Part shown: one piece after another, positions 1 to 8,224 of the stretch
How the letters are laid out: each line of letters begins with the position of its first letter
Position numbering within the stretch: the first letter of the stretch is position 1
From: an uncultured Clostridia bacterium
Lineage (GTDB): Bacteria; Bacillota; Clostridia; UMGS1810
Direction: 5' to 3'
Length of the DNA stretch: 25,907 nt
Assembly: GCA_905210855.1 (NCBI GenBank)
Contig: CAJLYL010000019.1
Span: forward strand, 1 to 25,907
Position numbers and translations under genes: made by a program
The notes under the pieces: model-generated
Database searches by the model: none
What the model saw: the letters and a program-made list of their open reading frames with translations, nothing else
Told to the model about the DNA's origin: nothing

Positions 1-34
1 CGGCAAAACGAAACCGTTTTGCCGCACCCTCCGC
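1..34 (-). terminator. Partial intrinsic terminator, cut by the window edge
   Basis: Positions 1-10 and 15-24 form a perfect 10-bp stem with a 4-base loop. Read on the minus strand, it lies just after the glycosyltransferase gene ending at 57. The bases at 25-34 (CACCCTCCGC) would extend the 5' arm if the matching 3' arm lies beyond the window. The GGGTGCGGC...GCCGCA layout is the same as in the complete terminator at 23015-23057, which supports the reading. The T-run is not visible. Confidence 0.6.
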
Positions 35-56
35 ACATTTATTTTCAGTTTACATC

Positions 57-884
57 TCACATACCCTTGGAGTGCATATTATTCAGTTTTATCTTTTTTA
101 CATAATCATGCATACCCTTTTCCATAAAGCGCATTATCCTTGAGCGGCGCACACCTGACATTTTGGCATACTTGCGTGCAAAGTGCAGCGCATATATCGG
201 TGCGGCAGCGCCGAATATGCAGCGATAAAGCGCACCTTTGTCGAAAAAGAAACTGTCAGTGTAGCCGTCGAACCAACGCAAATCCTTGGTGCTTGTACCA
301 ATGTTAAAATCGCTTGTGTACACTCTCAGTCCGCGTTTGAAACAATCTGCAAGGAAAATGGTGTCCTCGCCGAAGCTGTATGCGCTGCCGGCGCCGAACA
401 TCTGCGAGAAGCGGATTTTCTTCCTCTTGAGGCTCTTGCGGCGCGCTGCCACAACATATGTGGGGTACTTGAGCGAATTAATCGGAAACTGCCGCTTATT
501 TGTGTGGCAATATTCCTTGACGACATTGCCGCTCGAATCCGTCTCGGTGCAGCTGAAAATAATGATATCTGCCTTGGGATTTGCCGCAAAAGCGCCGAGA
601 ACACCCTGCGCCATGTCGTCGGCATACACAAGGTCGTCATCCGCAAAGAGCACAACATCCGCATCGGCATTGTCGAGCGCAAGATTTCTGTTTGCACCCA
701 GACCGGTTACGGTGCTGTTAACAACCTTAACGCGGTGTCCGTCTATATCGAATGTACCGGCAGACGCATTATCGGTCTGATTTGCCATAATGCAGTCGGC
801 ATTTACATTCATCTTCTTTATGAGTGAAAAATCATTTTCATTCATAGCGGCAATAAGCACCTGCAATGTGATTTCCGTATCCAT
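57..884 (-). CDS. Family 2-like glycosyltransferase (GT-A fold), 275 aa
   Basis: This is a cytoplasmic glycosyltransferase of the GT2/GT-A type, probably moving a sugar from a nucleotide sugar to an acceptor that cannot be named. An N-terminal Rossmann-like strand is followed by GLGANRNLAL (about residues 61-70), which matches the segment before the metal site in GT2 enzymes, and then FADDDL with the DDD metal-binding triad at about 82-84. FGEDTIFL at about 171-178 resembles the catalytic-base region (ED). The C-terminal third is basic (RRSRIMRFMEKG) and could contact membrane or an acidic acceptor. There is no signal peptide or clear membrane span. It starts 3 bases after the DUF3006 stop, so it is the last gene of the minus-strand operon. 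The family is fairly sure; donor and acceptor are unknown. Confidence 0.75.
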   Translation of the reverse strand: MDTEITLQVLIAAMNENDFSLIKKMNVNADCIMANQTDNASAGTFDIDGHRVKVVNSTVTGLGANRNLALDNADADVVLFADDDLVYADDMAQGVLGAFAANPKADIIIFSCTETDSSGNVVKEYCHTNKRQFPINSLKYPTYVVAARRKSLKRKKIRFSQMFGAGSAYSFGEDTIFLADCFKRGLRVYTSDFNIGTSTKDLRWFDGYTDSFFFDKGALYRCIFGAAAPIYALHFARKYAKMSGVRRSRIMRFMEKGMHDYVKKIKLNNMHSKGM

Positions 885-887
885 AAA

Positions 888-1091
888 TCAGCCCTCCCTG
901 TCAAACAATCTGTTAAGCCGTGCGCGCATCTGCGCCCCTCTCTCATCCGTCGCGGCGGCGTCTATATCAATGCTGATGATATCGCCCTCGCGAGCCTGCG
1001 GCGCAAAGCACAGCGGCAAATCGGCAAAGCTCCCGTCCGGCAGCTCCGCAACGATAAATCCGTTCTCTATCCTGTCTGCGGTCACTTTCAT
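888..1091 (-). CDS. DUF3006 family protein, 67 aa
   Basis: This small soluble protein starts MKVTADRIENGFIVAELPDG and has the DUF3006 pattern: a beta-rich N-terminus (DRIE...A.LE/PDG), a central EGDIISIDID segment and a charged C-terminus with RLNRLFDRE. The family usually runs to about 70 residues, so the gene is complete. DUF3006 genes commonly sit beside ComEC-like metallo-beta-lactamase proteins, as here (22 bases downstream of one). The molecular function is unknown. Its place between the hydrolase and a glycosyltransferase gives no further clue. Confidence 0.75.
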   Translation of the reverse strand: MKVTADRIENGFIVAELPDGSFADLPLCFAPQAREGDIISIDIDAAATDERGAQMRARLNRLFDREG

Positions 1092-1113
1092 AACAAACCC
1101 GCCTTTCGATGAT

Positions 1114-1965
1114 TTAATAAATTATATTCTCTCCGTCACTTCCGATAACTACCGTGCCGTCCACATCCGTGCGAAAAACCGTAGCGTCCGCTTTCCACAG
1201 CCGTTCCACCACAGCGTCATTGGGATGACCGTAGCTGTTGCCCTCGCCGACGGAAATAACCGCCACACTCGGCGATACACGCAGGATGAAGTTCTCGCCC
1301 GACGATGTATCAGAGCCGTGGTGACCCACTTTGAGCACATCTGCCTTGACATCAGCCGTTATCTCATCCTCGGATAGAGTTTCGGCATCACCCATAAAGA
1401 GGAAAGTCGTGTTTCCGTAAACCAGGCGCACCACGGCGCTGTAATTGTTCACCTCTTTGTACTTAGGCGAATTCGGCGCAATTATGTCCGCCGTCATGCC
1501 GTCCTCCGAGAATATATTTACTCCGGCTGCCGCCTTGGTTACGGGGATATCCTTCTCCTCTATGGCATTGAGCACGGATTCAAAGGTCTTTGTGTTGGTT
1601 GTTACATCGGGCATATACACCCTGCCGACGTCAAAATTCTTTATGACATCGTCCATGCCGCCGATATGGTCGGCATGAGGATGAGTTGCCACAAGGTAAT
1701 CTATACGTTTTATGCCGAGGTCATCAAGATACGCCACAGCCTTGATGCCGGTTTTGTTATCCCCGGCGTCGATGAGCATGGTTTTGCCGTCGGGCAGCCT
1801 GACAAGTGCGCTGTCCGCCTGACCGACATCTATAAAATGCGCGCTGAGCGGAGCATTGAGCGCCTCCTGCGATATAGTGTAACCGCCGTCGTTTGCGGGC
1901 GGATTCACAAGCCCCACCATGACGGCAAGCACAAATTTTACAATTCGTTTAATTACAGACATCAT
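1114..1965 (-). CDS. ComEC/Rec2-like metallo-beta-lactamase-fold hydrolase, 283 aa
   Basis: This exported or membrane-anchored metallohydrolase resembles the C-terminal domain of the competence protein ComEC. An N-terminal hydrophobic stretch (about residues 8-20, VKFVLAVMVGLV) acts as signal or anchor. The fold begins at SAHFIDVGQADSALVRLPDGK (about 41-61), followed by LIDAGD, the zinc motif THPHADH (94-100), FLFMGDAE, and VLKVGHHGSDTSS near the C-terminus, which supplies the last metal-binding histidines. The DNA channel domain of full ComEC is absent, so this is the stand-alone type; a nuclease or phosphodiesterase role is inferred only. The ATG overlaps the pgsA stop by 4 bases, with GGAGG upstream, implying translational coupling. 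Confidence 0.85.
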   Translation of the reverse strand: MMSVIKRIVKFVLAVMVGLVNPPANDGGYTISQEALNAPLSAHFIDVGQADSALVRLPDGKTMLIDAGDNKTGIKAVAYLDDLGIKRIDYLVATHPHADHIGGMDDVIKNFDVGRVYMPDVTTNTKTFESVLNAIEEKDIPVTKAAAGVNIFSEDGMTADIIAPNSPKYKEVNNYSAVVRLVYGNTTFLFMGDAETLSEDEITADVKADVLKVGHHGSDTSSGENFILRVSPSVAVISVGEGNSYGHPNDAVVERLWKADATVFRTDVDGTVVIGSDGENIIY

Positions 1966-2507
1966 TTATCCTCCGTGAGAAGTTTGCGGTTGTTGTAGAG
2001 ATATTCATAACCCGAATATATGGTAAACAGTGTGGAAATAAGCATGGCAATATAGCACACCGGTCTGCCGAAAAGCGCAAACTTGTCTGTATAAAAGAAA
2101 AACGTGAGCAATGACGCCGCAATCTGTATGCAAGTCTTCACCTTGCCTGTCATGACAGCGGCAATGATAACGCCCTTTGCCGCAGCAACGGAGCGCAGCC
2201 CCATAACCATGAATTCACGCGCAATGATGATGATAGCCATCCACGCCGGAATTCTGCCGAGCTGAACAAAGCATATGAGCGCCGTCGCGACAAGGAGCTT
2301 GTCTGCCAACGGATCGAGAAACTTGCCAAGATCCGTCACCTGACCCGTCTTGCGCGCAATGTGCCCGTCTATGCCGTCGGTGAGCGACGCAAGCGCAAAC
2401 ACTGCCGCGCCGAGAATATCGCTGTATGGATTATTCGTCATGAACACCGCAAAAAACACGGGAATGAGGAAAATCCTTGCCAAGGTAATCTTGTTTGGTG
2501 TATTCAT
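1962..2507 (-). CDS. pgsA: CDP-diacylglycerol-glycerol-3-phosphate 3-phosphatidyltransferase, 181 aa
   Basis: PgsA is an integral membrane enzyme that makes phosphatidylglycerol phosphate from CDP-diacylglycerol and glycerol 3-phosphate, the committed step to phosphatidylglycerol and cardiolipin. The CDP-alcohol phosphotransferase signature DGx2ARx8Gx3Dx3D is intact as DGHIARKTGQVTDLGKFLDP followed by LAD at about residues 45-67. The protein opens with MNTPNKITLARIFLIPVFF, typical for PgsA, and has several hydrophobic spans. Length (181 aa) fits the family. ATG 2507 has GGAGG 7 bases upstream. It follows rimO closely and overlaps the next gene by 4 bases, so it is an inner gene of the recA operon. 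Confidence 0.93.
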   Translation of the reverse strand: MNTPNKITLARIFLIPVFFAVFMTNNPYSDILGAAVFALASLTDGIDGHIARKTGQVTDLGKFLDPLADKLLVATALICFVQLGRIPAWMAIIIIAREFMVMGLRSVAAAKGVIIAAVMTGKVKTCIQIAASLLTFFFYTDKFALFGRPVCYIAMLISTLFTIYSGYEYLYNNRKLLTEDK

Positions 2508-2525
2508 AATAACGCCTCCGGTAAA

Positions 2526-3845
2526 TTATAATCGACATATCACATCATATTCGTTTGCATCTATCACGGTTGCTTCAACGATATCTCCGGCTGAAAGCTC
2601 ATCCTCACTGTAAACATAAGCGCCGCCGTCCACATCGGGAGTGTCCGCCTCGGTTCTGCCGACATAGCAAAATTCGCTCTCATCGTAGCCCTCTATGATG
2701 ACGCGCACGGTCTTGCCTATTTTCTCACGGTTTTTCTCCGCGGAAATCTTCATCTGCGCTGTCATGAGCGCATCGCGGCGGTTTTGTGCCGTGTCGGCGT
2801 CTATTTGGCAGTCAAAGCTGTATGCCGGAGTGTCCTCCTCACGGGAATATGTAAAAGCGCCCACGCGGTCAAGCCTGTATTCCCTCAGAAAATCGAGCAG
2901 ACAGTCAAAGTCCGCCTCGGTCTCCCCCGGGAAACCGACTATGAGCGATGTGCGGATGACAAGTCCGTCTATGCTGCTGCGCAGCTTTTTTATAAGAGCC
3001 TTAATCTCGTCATTTCTGCTGCGCCTGCCCATGCGGCGGAGCACATTGTCGCTCACGTGCTGAAGCGGCATATCCAGATATTTAACCACTTTTTTGTTGG
3101 CAGCAATCTCGTCTATCAGGTCGTCCGTTATGTTCTCAGGGTAACAGTATTGCAGCCTTATCCACTCTATACCGTCAATAAGCGACAGCTTGTGAACAAG
3201 TGATGACAGGGCGTGTACGCCGGAATCCATGCCGTAATAAGCGGTGTCCTGCGCCACAAGAATCAGTTCCTTTACCCCCTGCGCCGCCATTTGGCGCGCC
3301 TCGGAGAGGATGCTGTCCTCACTGCGCGAGCGGAATTTCCCCCTCAGCTTGGGTATGATGCAATACGTGCAGTGATTGTCGCACCCGTCGGCAATCTTGA
3401 GATAAGCCGTGTACGGCGCGGTGCTGCGTATGCGCGGCAGATTCTCCGCCACATTTTCGTTGGCATCGCCCACGATAGATTTCTTTGTGCCGTCGGCATA
3501 GTATTCGTCTATAACGACGGCAATTTTTGCGTAATCGGATGTGCCTAAGATTATGTCAACCTCGGGCAGCTGTTCCTCTATTTCTTTCTTGTATCTCTGC
3601 GCAAGACAGCCTGTGACAACAAGAAGCTCGCAGTTATCTTCCTTATACTTTGCCATTTCGAGTATGGCGTTTATGGATTCCTCCTTGGCGCTGTCTATGA
3701 AAGCGCAGGTGTTCACCACAATCACATCGGCGTCCGATGGGTCGGCGGTTATTTCATAGCCGTCTCCCGACAGCAGACCGAGCATGGTCTCGGTGTCGGT
3801 GAGGTTCTTGGCACAGCCGAGTGATACAAAACCGATTTTTTTCAT
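2526..3845 (-). CDS. rimO: Ribosomal protein S12 methylthiotransferase RimO, 439 aa
   Basis: RimO is a radical-SAM enzyme with two 4Fe-4S clusters that adds a methylthio group to an aspartate of ribosomal protein S12. The N-terminal cluster cysteines lie in SLGCAKNLTDTE, VVNTCAFIDSAKEES and VVTGCLAQRY. The radical-SAM motif is CDNHCTYC, followed by IIPKLRGKFRSR, which is typical of RimO. A C-terminal TRAM domain ends near DVICRL. An in-frame ATG at 3869 lies upstream, but ATG 3845 is preferred: the protein then starts MKKIGFVSLGCAKN as in the family, GGAGAGAGG lies about 6 bases before it, and it begins 1 base after the recX stop. Confidence 0.95.
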   Translation of the reverse strand: MKKIGFVSLGCAKNLTDTETMLGLLSGDGYEITADPSDADVIVVNTCAFIDSAKEESINAILEMAKYKEDNCELLVVTGCLAQRYKKEIEEQLPEVDIILGTSDYAKIAVVIDEYYADGTKKSIVGDANENVAENLPRIRSTAPYTAYLKIADGCDNHCTYCIIPKLRGKFRSRSEDSILSEARQMAAQGVKELILVAQDTAYYGMDSGVHALSSLVHKLSLIDGIEWIRLQYCYPENITDDLIDEIAANKKVVKYLDMPLQHVSDNVLRRMGRRSRNDEIKALIKKLRSSIDGLVIRTSLIVGFPGETEADFDCLLDFLREYRLDRVGAFTYSREEDTPAYSFDCQIDADTAQNRRDALMTAQMKISAEKNREKIGKTVRVIIEGYDESEFCYVGRTEADTPDVDGGAYVYSEDELSAGDIVEATVIDANEYDVICRL

Positions 3846-3846
3846 A

Positions 3847-4470
3847 TTATTCCTCTCTCCGTTGTTCATAGAGCCTTATGGCGTCGTTTATATCGCCGAA
3901 ACCAAAGCCGCGCGCCGCGAAAAAGCGCGTCACTCTTTGGCGCGTCTTCATGTCGCTCAGATCCGCGTCGCCGTATTTGGCATAAATCATGTCCGCCATT
4001 TCGTCCGCGCCGGTGCGGAATTTCTCGCAGACTGCGTCCTCTATGACATCGGCGTCAACTCCGCGGCGCGCCAGCTCATAGCGAATCTTGCGCTCGCCGT
4101 GGCACTTTTGCGCCGCAAACTCTATATACAGGCAGGCATAGTCGTAGTCATTGAGATAACCCATATCCTCAAGCTCGGCGACGGCAACGGATGTCACCGC
4201 CTCGTCATAACCCTTCTCCGCAAGCTTTTTTTCCAGCTCGCGGCAGGTCATCGGCTTGACGGAAAGGATATTAAGCGCCTTTTTCATAGCCTTGGAAAGA
4301 TTTGATTCCAGGCAGCATTTTTCAATATCCTTTTCACTCAGCTCCGTGCCGATTTTTATTTTCAGCCGCACGGCGTCCACCTCGTCGAGCGAGAAAGCGT
4401 ACTTGTCGTCCACAAACACGCTCACGCGCTCGTCATTATGTTTCTGCCGCGTAATATCCGTCACTTTCAT
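3847..4470 (-). CDS. recX: Regulatory protein RecX, 207 aa
   Basis: RecX binds RecA filaments and modulates (usually inhibits) strand exchange. The N-terminus (DERVSVFVDDKYAFSLDEVDAVRLKIKIG) is the Firmicute RecX lead-in. The helical repeats follow: KALNILSVKPMTCRELEKKL, then VAELEDMGYLNDYDYACLYIE, and a C-terminal repeat with RRGVDADVIEDAV and TRFFAARGFGFGDINDAI. Length is normal for Gram-positive RecX. It starts 3 bases after the recA stop, the classic recA-recX arrangement, so expression should follow recA. Confidence 0.93.
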   Translation of the reverse strand: MKVTDITRQKHNDERVSVFVDDKYAFSLDEVDAVRLKIKIGTELSEKDIEKCCLESNLSKAMKKALNILSVKPMTCRELEKKLAEKGYDEAVTSVAVAELEDMGYLNDYDYACLYIEFAAQKCHGERKIRYELARRGVDADVIEDAVCEKFRTGADEMADMIYAKYGDADLSDMKTRQRVTRFFAARGFGFGDINDAIRLYEQRREE

Positions 4471-4473
4471 GGC

Positions 4474-5562
4474 TTATTCTTCACTCGGGGATTTTTCGCC
4501 CCCTGTCTCATCGGACGGAGCCGAAGGTTCCTCGCCCTCGTGCAGTTTTTCCATGACTTTGTCATAGAGCATCTGGGTGAAGTCGGGGTTTTCCTTCATG
4601 TAAATCTTAACCTTATCTCTGCCCTGACCGAGTCTCTCGCCGTCATAGGAATACCACGAACCGCCTTTCTTGACAATGCCGAAATCAGCAGCGGCGTCGA
4701 GTATGCCGCCCTCTTTTGAAATGCCCTCGCCGAACATTATGTCAAACTCCGCCTCTTTGAACGGGGGTGCCATTTTGTTTTTGACAACCTTTGCCCTGGT
4801 GCGGTTTCCGATGATGTTTGAGCCGTCCTTGATTGCCTCTATGCGGCGGATATCTATTCTGACGGACGCATAGAACTTAAGCGCCCTGCCGCCTGTGGTA
4901 ACCTCGGGGTTGCCGTACATAACGCCGACCTTCTCGCGCAGCTGATTGATGAAGATAACCACGGTGTTCGATTTATGGATGATGCTGGTGAGCTTCCTCA
5001 GCGCCTGCGACATAAGCCTTGCGTGCAGACCCACGTGCGAATCGCCCATAACTCCGGCAAGCTCTGCCTTGGGCACGAGCGCCGCAACGGAGTCCACCAC
5101 TATTACATCTATCGCATTGCTGCGCGCGAGCGCCTCGGCAATCTCCAGCGCCTGTTCGCCGTCGTCCGGCTGAGACACAATGAGGCTGTCGATATCCACA
5201 CCGAGTTTTTGCGCATAGCGCGGATCAAGAGCGTGCTCTGCGTCTATAAACGCCACTTCACCGCCGAGTTTTTGCGCCTCGGCTATGACATGGAGCGTAA
5301 GCGTGGTTTTACCGGAGGATTCCGGCCCGTAAATCTCGGTTATTCTGCCGCGCGGCAGACCGCCTATGCCGAGTGCCATATCCAGTGCAAGCGAGCCTGT
5401 CGGGATAACTTCGATATCAATCTTCGGCGCTTTACCCAGGCGCATAACCGCGCCCTCGCCGAAGTCTTTTTCAATCTTTGCGATTGCGGACTCAATTGCC
5501 GCCTCTTTGCCGACTTCTTCTTTTGTCTTTATTTCCGCTTTTTGCGTAGTTGCTTTTGCCAT
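4474..5562 (-). CDS. recA: Recombinase RecA, 362 aa
   Basis: RecA is the DNA-dependent ATPase for homologous pairing and strand exchange, and the coprotease of the SOS response. Visible hallmarks are Walker A GPESSGKTT (about residues 79-87), the IDAEHALDP segment, the Walker B-like VIVVDSVAALVPK, the conserved MSQALRKLT and FINQLREKVGVMYGNPE (L2 region), and GGRALKFYASVR. The C-terminal tail is acidic, as usual. ATG 5562 has AAAGGA 10 bases upstream. The 200 bases upstream hold hairpin repeat A and no convincing LexA palindrome; a single GAAC half-site lies near the ribosome binding site. A TATGAT-like -10 is present, but I see no good -35. The gene may be transcribed partly by read-through from thiI. 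Confidence 0.97.
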   Translation of the reverse strand: MAKATTQKAEIKTKEEVGKEAAIESAIAKIEKDFGEGAVMRLGKAPKIDIEVIPTGSLALDMALGIGGLPRGRITEIYGPESSGKTTLTLHVIAEAQKLGGEVAFIDAEHALDPRYAQKLGVDIDSLIVSQPDDGEQALEIAEALARSNAIDVIVVDSVAALVPKAELAGVMGDSHVGLHARLMSQALRKLTSIIHKSNTVVIFINQLREKVGVMYGNPEVTTGGRALKFYASVRIDIRRIEAIKDGSNIIGNRTRAKVVKNKMAPPFKEAEFDIMFGEGISKEGGILDAAADFGIVKKGGSWYSYDGERLGQGRDKVKIYMKENPDFTQMLYDKVMEKLHEGEEPSAPSDETGGEKSPSEE

Positions 5563-5646
5563 TGTTTATCATTCCTTTCGTTCAAGTACAATTTTTTATG
5601 CTGCTATCATAGTCCGCATTGTGTGCGGCGTATACATCGCAACGGA

Positions 5647-5732
5647 TATGTATGTGTTTTTTATTCTCAGACGACGAGTTCAGCGCTACTGCACTGCTGT
5701 CCGAGCCGTCAAGAATAAAAAATACATACATA
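5647..5732. repeat. Conserved-core hairpin repeat, copy A
   Basis: Arms 5647-5667 and 5712-5732 form a 21-bp AT-rich stem with one G-T mismatch, around a 44-base loop. Loop positions 5679-5705 contain a 27-base core that is identical in copy B (21505-21531), including CTACTGCACTGCTGTC. GACG/CGTC can add a short inner stem. It lies about 32 bases past the thiI stop and upstream of recA. No T-run follows the 3' arm on either strand, so it is not a standard terminator. See also 25848-25907. Confidence 0.9.
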
Positions 5733-5764
5733 GACGGCACAAGTATTTATGCCGCGGATAATCA

Positions 5765-6931
5765 TCACACATATATTGTTTCGCAGCCGTCTATCGCGTC
5801 CTGTATCAGTTTTTCAATGTCGGATGCCTCCTGTGCCCTCACAACCTTGTCAATGTGCGGCTTGGTGCTCGGGTGCTTTGGTGTGAACACCGTGCAGCAG
5901 TCCTCATACGGCAGTATGGAAGTATCAAATGTACCTATGCGACGCGCAATCTCCACAATCTCCTCTTTGTCCATGCCTATCACAGGGCGGAATACCGGCA
6001 TCGACACCGCATCGTCCGTCACTGCAAGCGCATTCATGGTCTGGCTGGCAACCTGACCTATGCTTTCGCCGGTAACGAGCGCCTTGCAGTCGTGCTTTAT
6101 CGCTATGCGCTCCGCAATCTGCATCATAAACCGCCTCATAACAAGAGTCATGTATTCCTCGGGGCACTTGTCGCGGATTTGCAACTGAATCTCGGTGAAG
6201 GGCACAATATGCACCTTCATGCCGCCCGTGTAAGACGCGAGAATTTTTGCAAGCTTTATCACCTTGTCCTTTGCCCTGTCGCTTGTGTAGGGATAGCTGA
6301 AGAAATGCACCGCCTCCAGCCGCACACCCCTCTTGGCAATCATGTAGCCGGCAACGGGACTGTCTATGCCGCCGGACAGCAGTATTGCCGCCCTGCCGTT
6401 GGTGCCTGCCGGCATACCGCCGGCGCCTTTTATCCTGCCGATGTGCACATAGGCATTCTCCTCGCGGATGTCTACATTGACCGTGACATCGGGGTTGTGT
6501 ACATCTACCGTCAGGTTGGGGAATTTCCCGAGCAGATATCCGCCCACCTCGGCGCAGATCTGCGGAGATTTAAGCGGAAAGCGCTTGTCGGCACGCTTTG
6601 CCTCCACCTTGAACGTCGCCGCCTTTGACAGCGCCTCACCAAAAGCCTCTTTAGCGGTTTTGCAAACTGCTTCTATCGACTTTTCGGATTCATAGGATTC
6701 TATTATCGCCACTATGCCGAACACGTGTTTTAATATTTCCACAATCCTGTCCGCCTGTTCCTCGCCCTCAAGCGGCTCAATGTAAATGTTCGCCTGAGCC
6801 TTGCGGATGTTTACCTCGCCCGCAGAGCCGAGCGCTCCGCGGATGTTCTTAACCAATGCGTCCTCAAACACGGGTCTGTTGAGCCCCTTGAGGATTATTT
6901 CGCCGTATCTTACCAATATAATTCTTTTCAA
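5765..6931 (-). CDS. thiI: tRNA 4-thiouridine synthase ThiI (no rhodanese domain), 388 aa
   Basis: ThiI adenylates U8 of tRNA and transfers sulfur to form s4U. An N-terminal ferredoxin-like/THUMP region (residues 1-165) contains RYGEIILKG and KRADKRFPLKSPQICAEVGGYL. The AANH domain has the PP-loop SGGIDSP at about 186-192, then HFFSYPYTSDRAKDKV and TGESIGQVASQT, with conserved cysteines in YEDCCTVFTPKHP. The protein ends without the rhodanese domain of the E. coli form, as is common in Gram-positives, where a dedicated cysteine desulfurase donates sulfur. Translation starts at a TTG (6929-6931) with GAGGTG 6 bases upstream, overlapping the stop of that desulfurase gene. Confidence 0.95.
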   Translation of the reverse strand: MKRIILVRYGEIILKGLNRPVFEDALVKNIRGALGSAGEVNIRKAQANIYIEPLEGEEQADRIVEILKHVFGIVAIIESYESEKSIEAVCKTAKEAFGEALSKAATFKVEAKRADKRFPLKSPQICAEVGGYLLGKFPNLTVDVHNPDVTVNVDIREENAYVHIGRIKGAGGMPAGTNGRAAILLSGGIDSPVAGYMIAKRGVRLEAVHFFSYPYTSDRAKDKVIKLAKILASYTGGMKVHIVPFTEIQLQIRDKCPEEYMTLVMRRFMMQIAERIAIKHDCKALVTGESIGQVASQTMNALAVTDDAVSMPVFRPVIGMDKEEIVEIARRIGTFDTSILPYEDCCTVFTPKHPSTKPHIDKVVRAQEASDIEKLIQDAIDGCETIYV

Positions 6932-6935
6932 TTTG

Positions 6936-8075
6936 TCACCTCATTATTTTCTGCAAAAGCGGAACTTCCTTTGAAAGCACGTCCGCCGTGTATTCTATTT
7001 CCTCTGCCGTGTTAAACTCCGAAAGCGAAAATCTGACCGCGCTGTCAATCCGCGCCGCGCCGAGATTCATCTCCGAGAGCACATAGCTGAATTTGTTCTT
7101 CCTTGAATTGCAGGCGCTGCCCGTTGAGACATATATCCCCTTGGACTCGAGCACATGGAGCAGCACCTCGGAGCGCACGCCGACAAAGGAGACATTCAGC
7201 AGACAGCAGAGCGAATCGGACGGCGAATTGATTACCGCCCCGGGGATATCCTTCAGCCTGTCCGCAAGCAGTGCCTTGAGGCCGCCCACATACTGCGCGG
7301 TTTTGTCCATGGAAGCGAATTTAATCTCCGCCGCCTTTGCAAAACCGGCAATTCCGGCAAGATTCTCCGTGCCGGAGCGGATTGCCCTCTCCTGCTGACC
7401 GCCCATGACAATCGGCTGCACCCTGATTCCCTTGCGGATGTAGAGCGCGCCTACCCCGTTGGGCCCGTGGATCTTGTGCGCCGACACGGTGAGCATATCT
7501 ATGCCGAGGCGCGGCGCATTTATCTTCATCTTGCCGTATGCCTGCACGGCGTCAACATGGAATGCGCATTTTGAGTGATCAATCATGCGCGATATTTCCT
7601 CTATCGGCATCATGGCCCCCGTCTCATTGTTGACCGCCATTATGCTGACAAGAATCGCGTCACCGCCGAGATTGGCTTTGAGTTCATCCAAATCTATTCT
7701 GCCATCGGAATCCACGCCGAGGCGGCAAACGTTGAAGCCTCTGTTTTCAAGATAATCAAACGCTTCCGTCACCGCCTTGTGCTCGGTGCGCTGGGTGATT
7801 ATCTTGTTGCCCCTGCGGCGGTTGGCGAGCGCATAGCCGATTATCGCGAGGTTGTCGCTCTCGGTGCCGCCGCTTGTGAAATACACCTCGTCGGGATTGC
7901 AAAAAAGTGTGTCCGCGATTGTCTCGCGCGACTTTGTGAGCAAATCCTCGGCTCTCTTGCCCATGCGGTGCAGCGACGACGGATTGCCGTAATTATTAAG
8001 CATTGTATCGTACACGACCTGCGCCGCCTCGTCATAGGGGCGCGTCGTGGCGCTGTTGTCCAAATAAACTTCCAT
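6936..8075 (-). CDS. Cysteine desulfurase (NifS/IscS class), 379 aa
   Basis: This PLP enzyme releases sulfur from cysteine as an enzyme persulfide plus alanine. It opens with MEVYLDNSATTRPYDE. The PLP lysine lies in TVSAHKIHGPNGVGALY, FTSGGTESDNLAIIG binds cofactor, HVDAVQAYGK carries the PLP aspartate, and the mobile catalytic cysteine is in STGSACNSRK. Length fits the group. Placement 4 bases before thiI points to a dedicated sulfur donor for s4U synthesis (NifZ-like role in Bacillus) rather than a general Isc function; that is inference. ATG 8075 has AGGAGA upstream. It is the first gene of its operon, with a promoter at 8129-8157. Confidence 0.93.
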   Translation of the reverse strand: MEVYLDNSATTRPYDEAAQVVYDTMLNNYGNPSSLHRMGKRAEDLLTKSRETIADTLFCNPDEVYFTSGGTESDNLAIIGYALANRRRGNKIITQRTEHKAVTEAFDYLENRGFNVCRLGVDSDGRIDLDELKANLGGDAILVSIMAVNNETGAMMPIEEISRMIDHSKCAFHVDAVQAYGKMKINAPRLGIDMLTVSAHKIHGPNGVGALYIRKGIRVQPIVMGGQQERAIRSGTENLAGIAGFAKAAEIKFASMDKTAQYVGGLKALLADRLKDIPGAVINSPSDSLCCLLNVSFVGVRSEVLLHVLESKGIYVSTGSACNSRKNKFSYVLSEMNLGAARIDSAVRFSLSEFNTAEEIEYTADVLSKEVPLLQKIMR

Positions 8076-8128
8076 ATCTATCTCCTAAATAATTGTGGTT
8101 ACACAAACATCACAGTATCACAGGTTAC

Positions 8129-8157
8129 ATTATACAACAAACCGAAGAATTTTTCAA
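8129..8157 (-). promoter_or_regulatory. Sigma-A promoter for cysteine desulfurase-thiI
   Basis: On the minus strand TTGAAA and TATAAT are separated by exactly 17 bases, about 55 bases before the start codon at 8075. Two direct copies of GGTTACA (8097-8103 and 8122-8128, plus-strand reading) lie just downstream of the -10 and could be an operator; no known regulator is recognised. Confidence 0.8.
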
Positions 8158-8172
8158 GAGTTATCTTTAATA

Positions 8173-8204
8173 GAGAAAAAGAAGCCGCAAAAAAGCGACT
8201 TCTT
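8173..8204 (-). terminator. Intrinsic terminator of the surface-protein operon
   Basis: On the minus strand a 10-bp stem (8195-8204 with 8179-8188, one mismatch) closes a TTTTTT loop and is followed by a T-rich run (8175-8180). It lies about 20 bases past the stop at 8225 and insulates the operon from the cysteine desulfurase promoter. Confidence 0.8.
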
Positions 8205-8224
8205 CTTATGTGTACCGTTCAATT

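Noticed and set aside
3846..3869. Longer start for rimO
   Set aside because: The extra eight residues (MNNGERNN) are translated from the ribosome binding site and the recX end; ATG 3845 gives the family N-terminus.
5647..5732. Copy A as an ordinary terminator of thiI
   Set aside because: The 3' arm is A-rich on both strands, with no T-run after the stem; the conserved loop core is also unlike a terminator.
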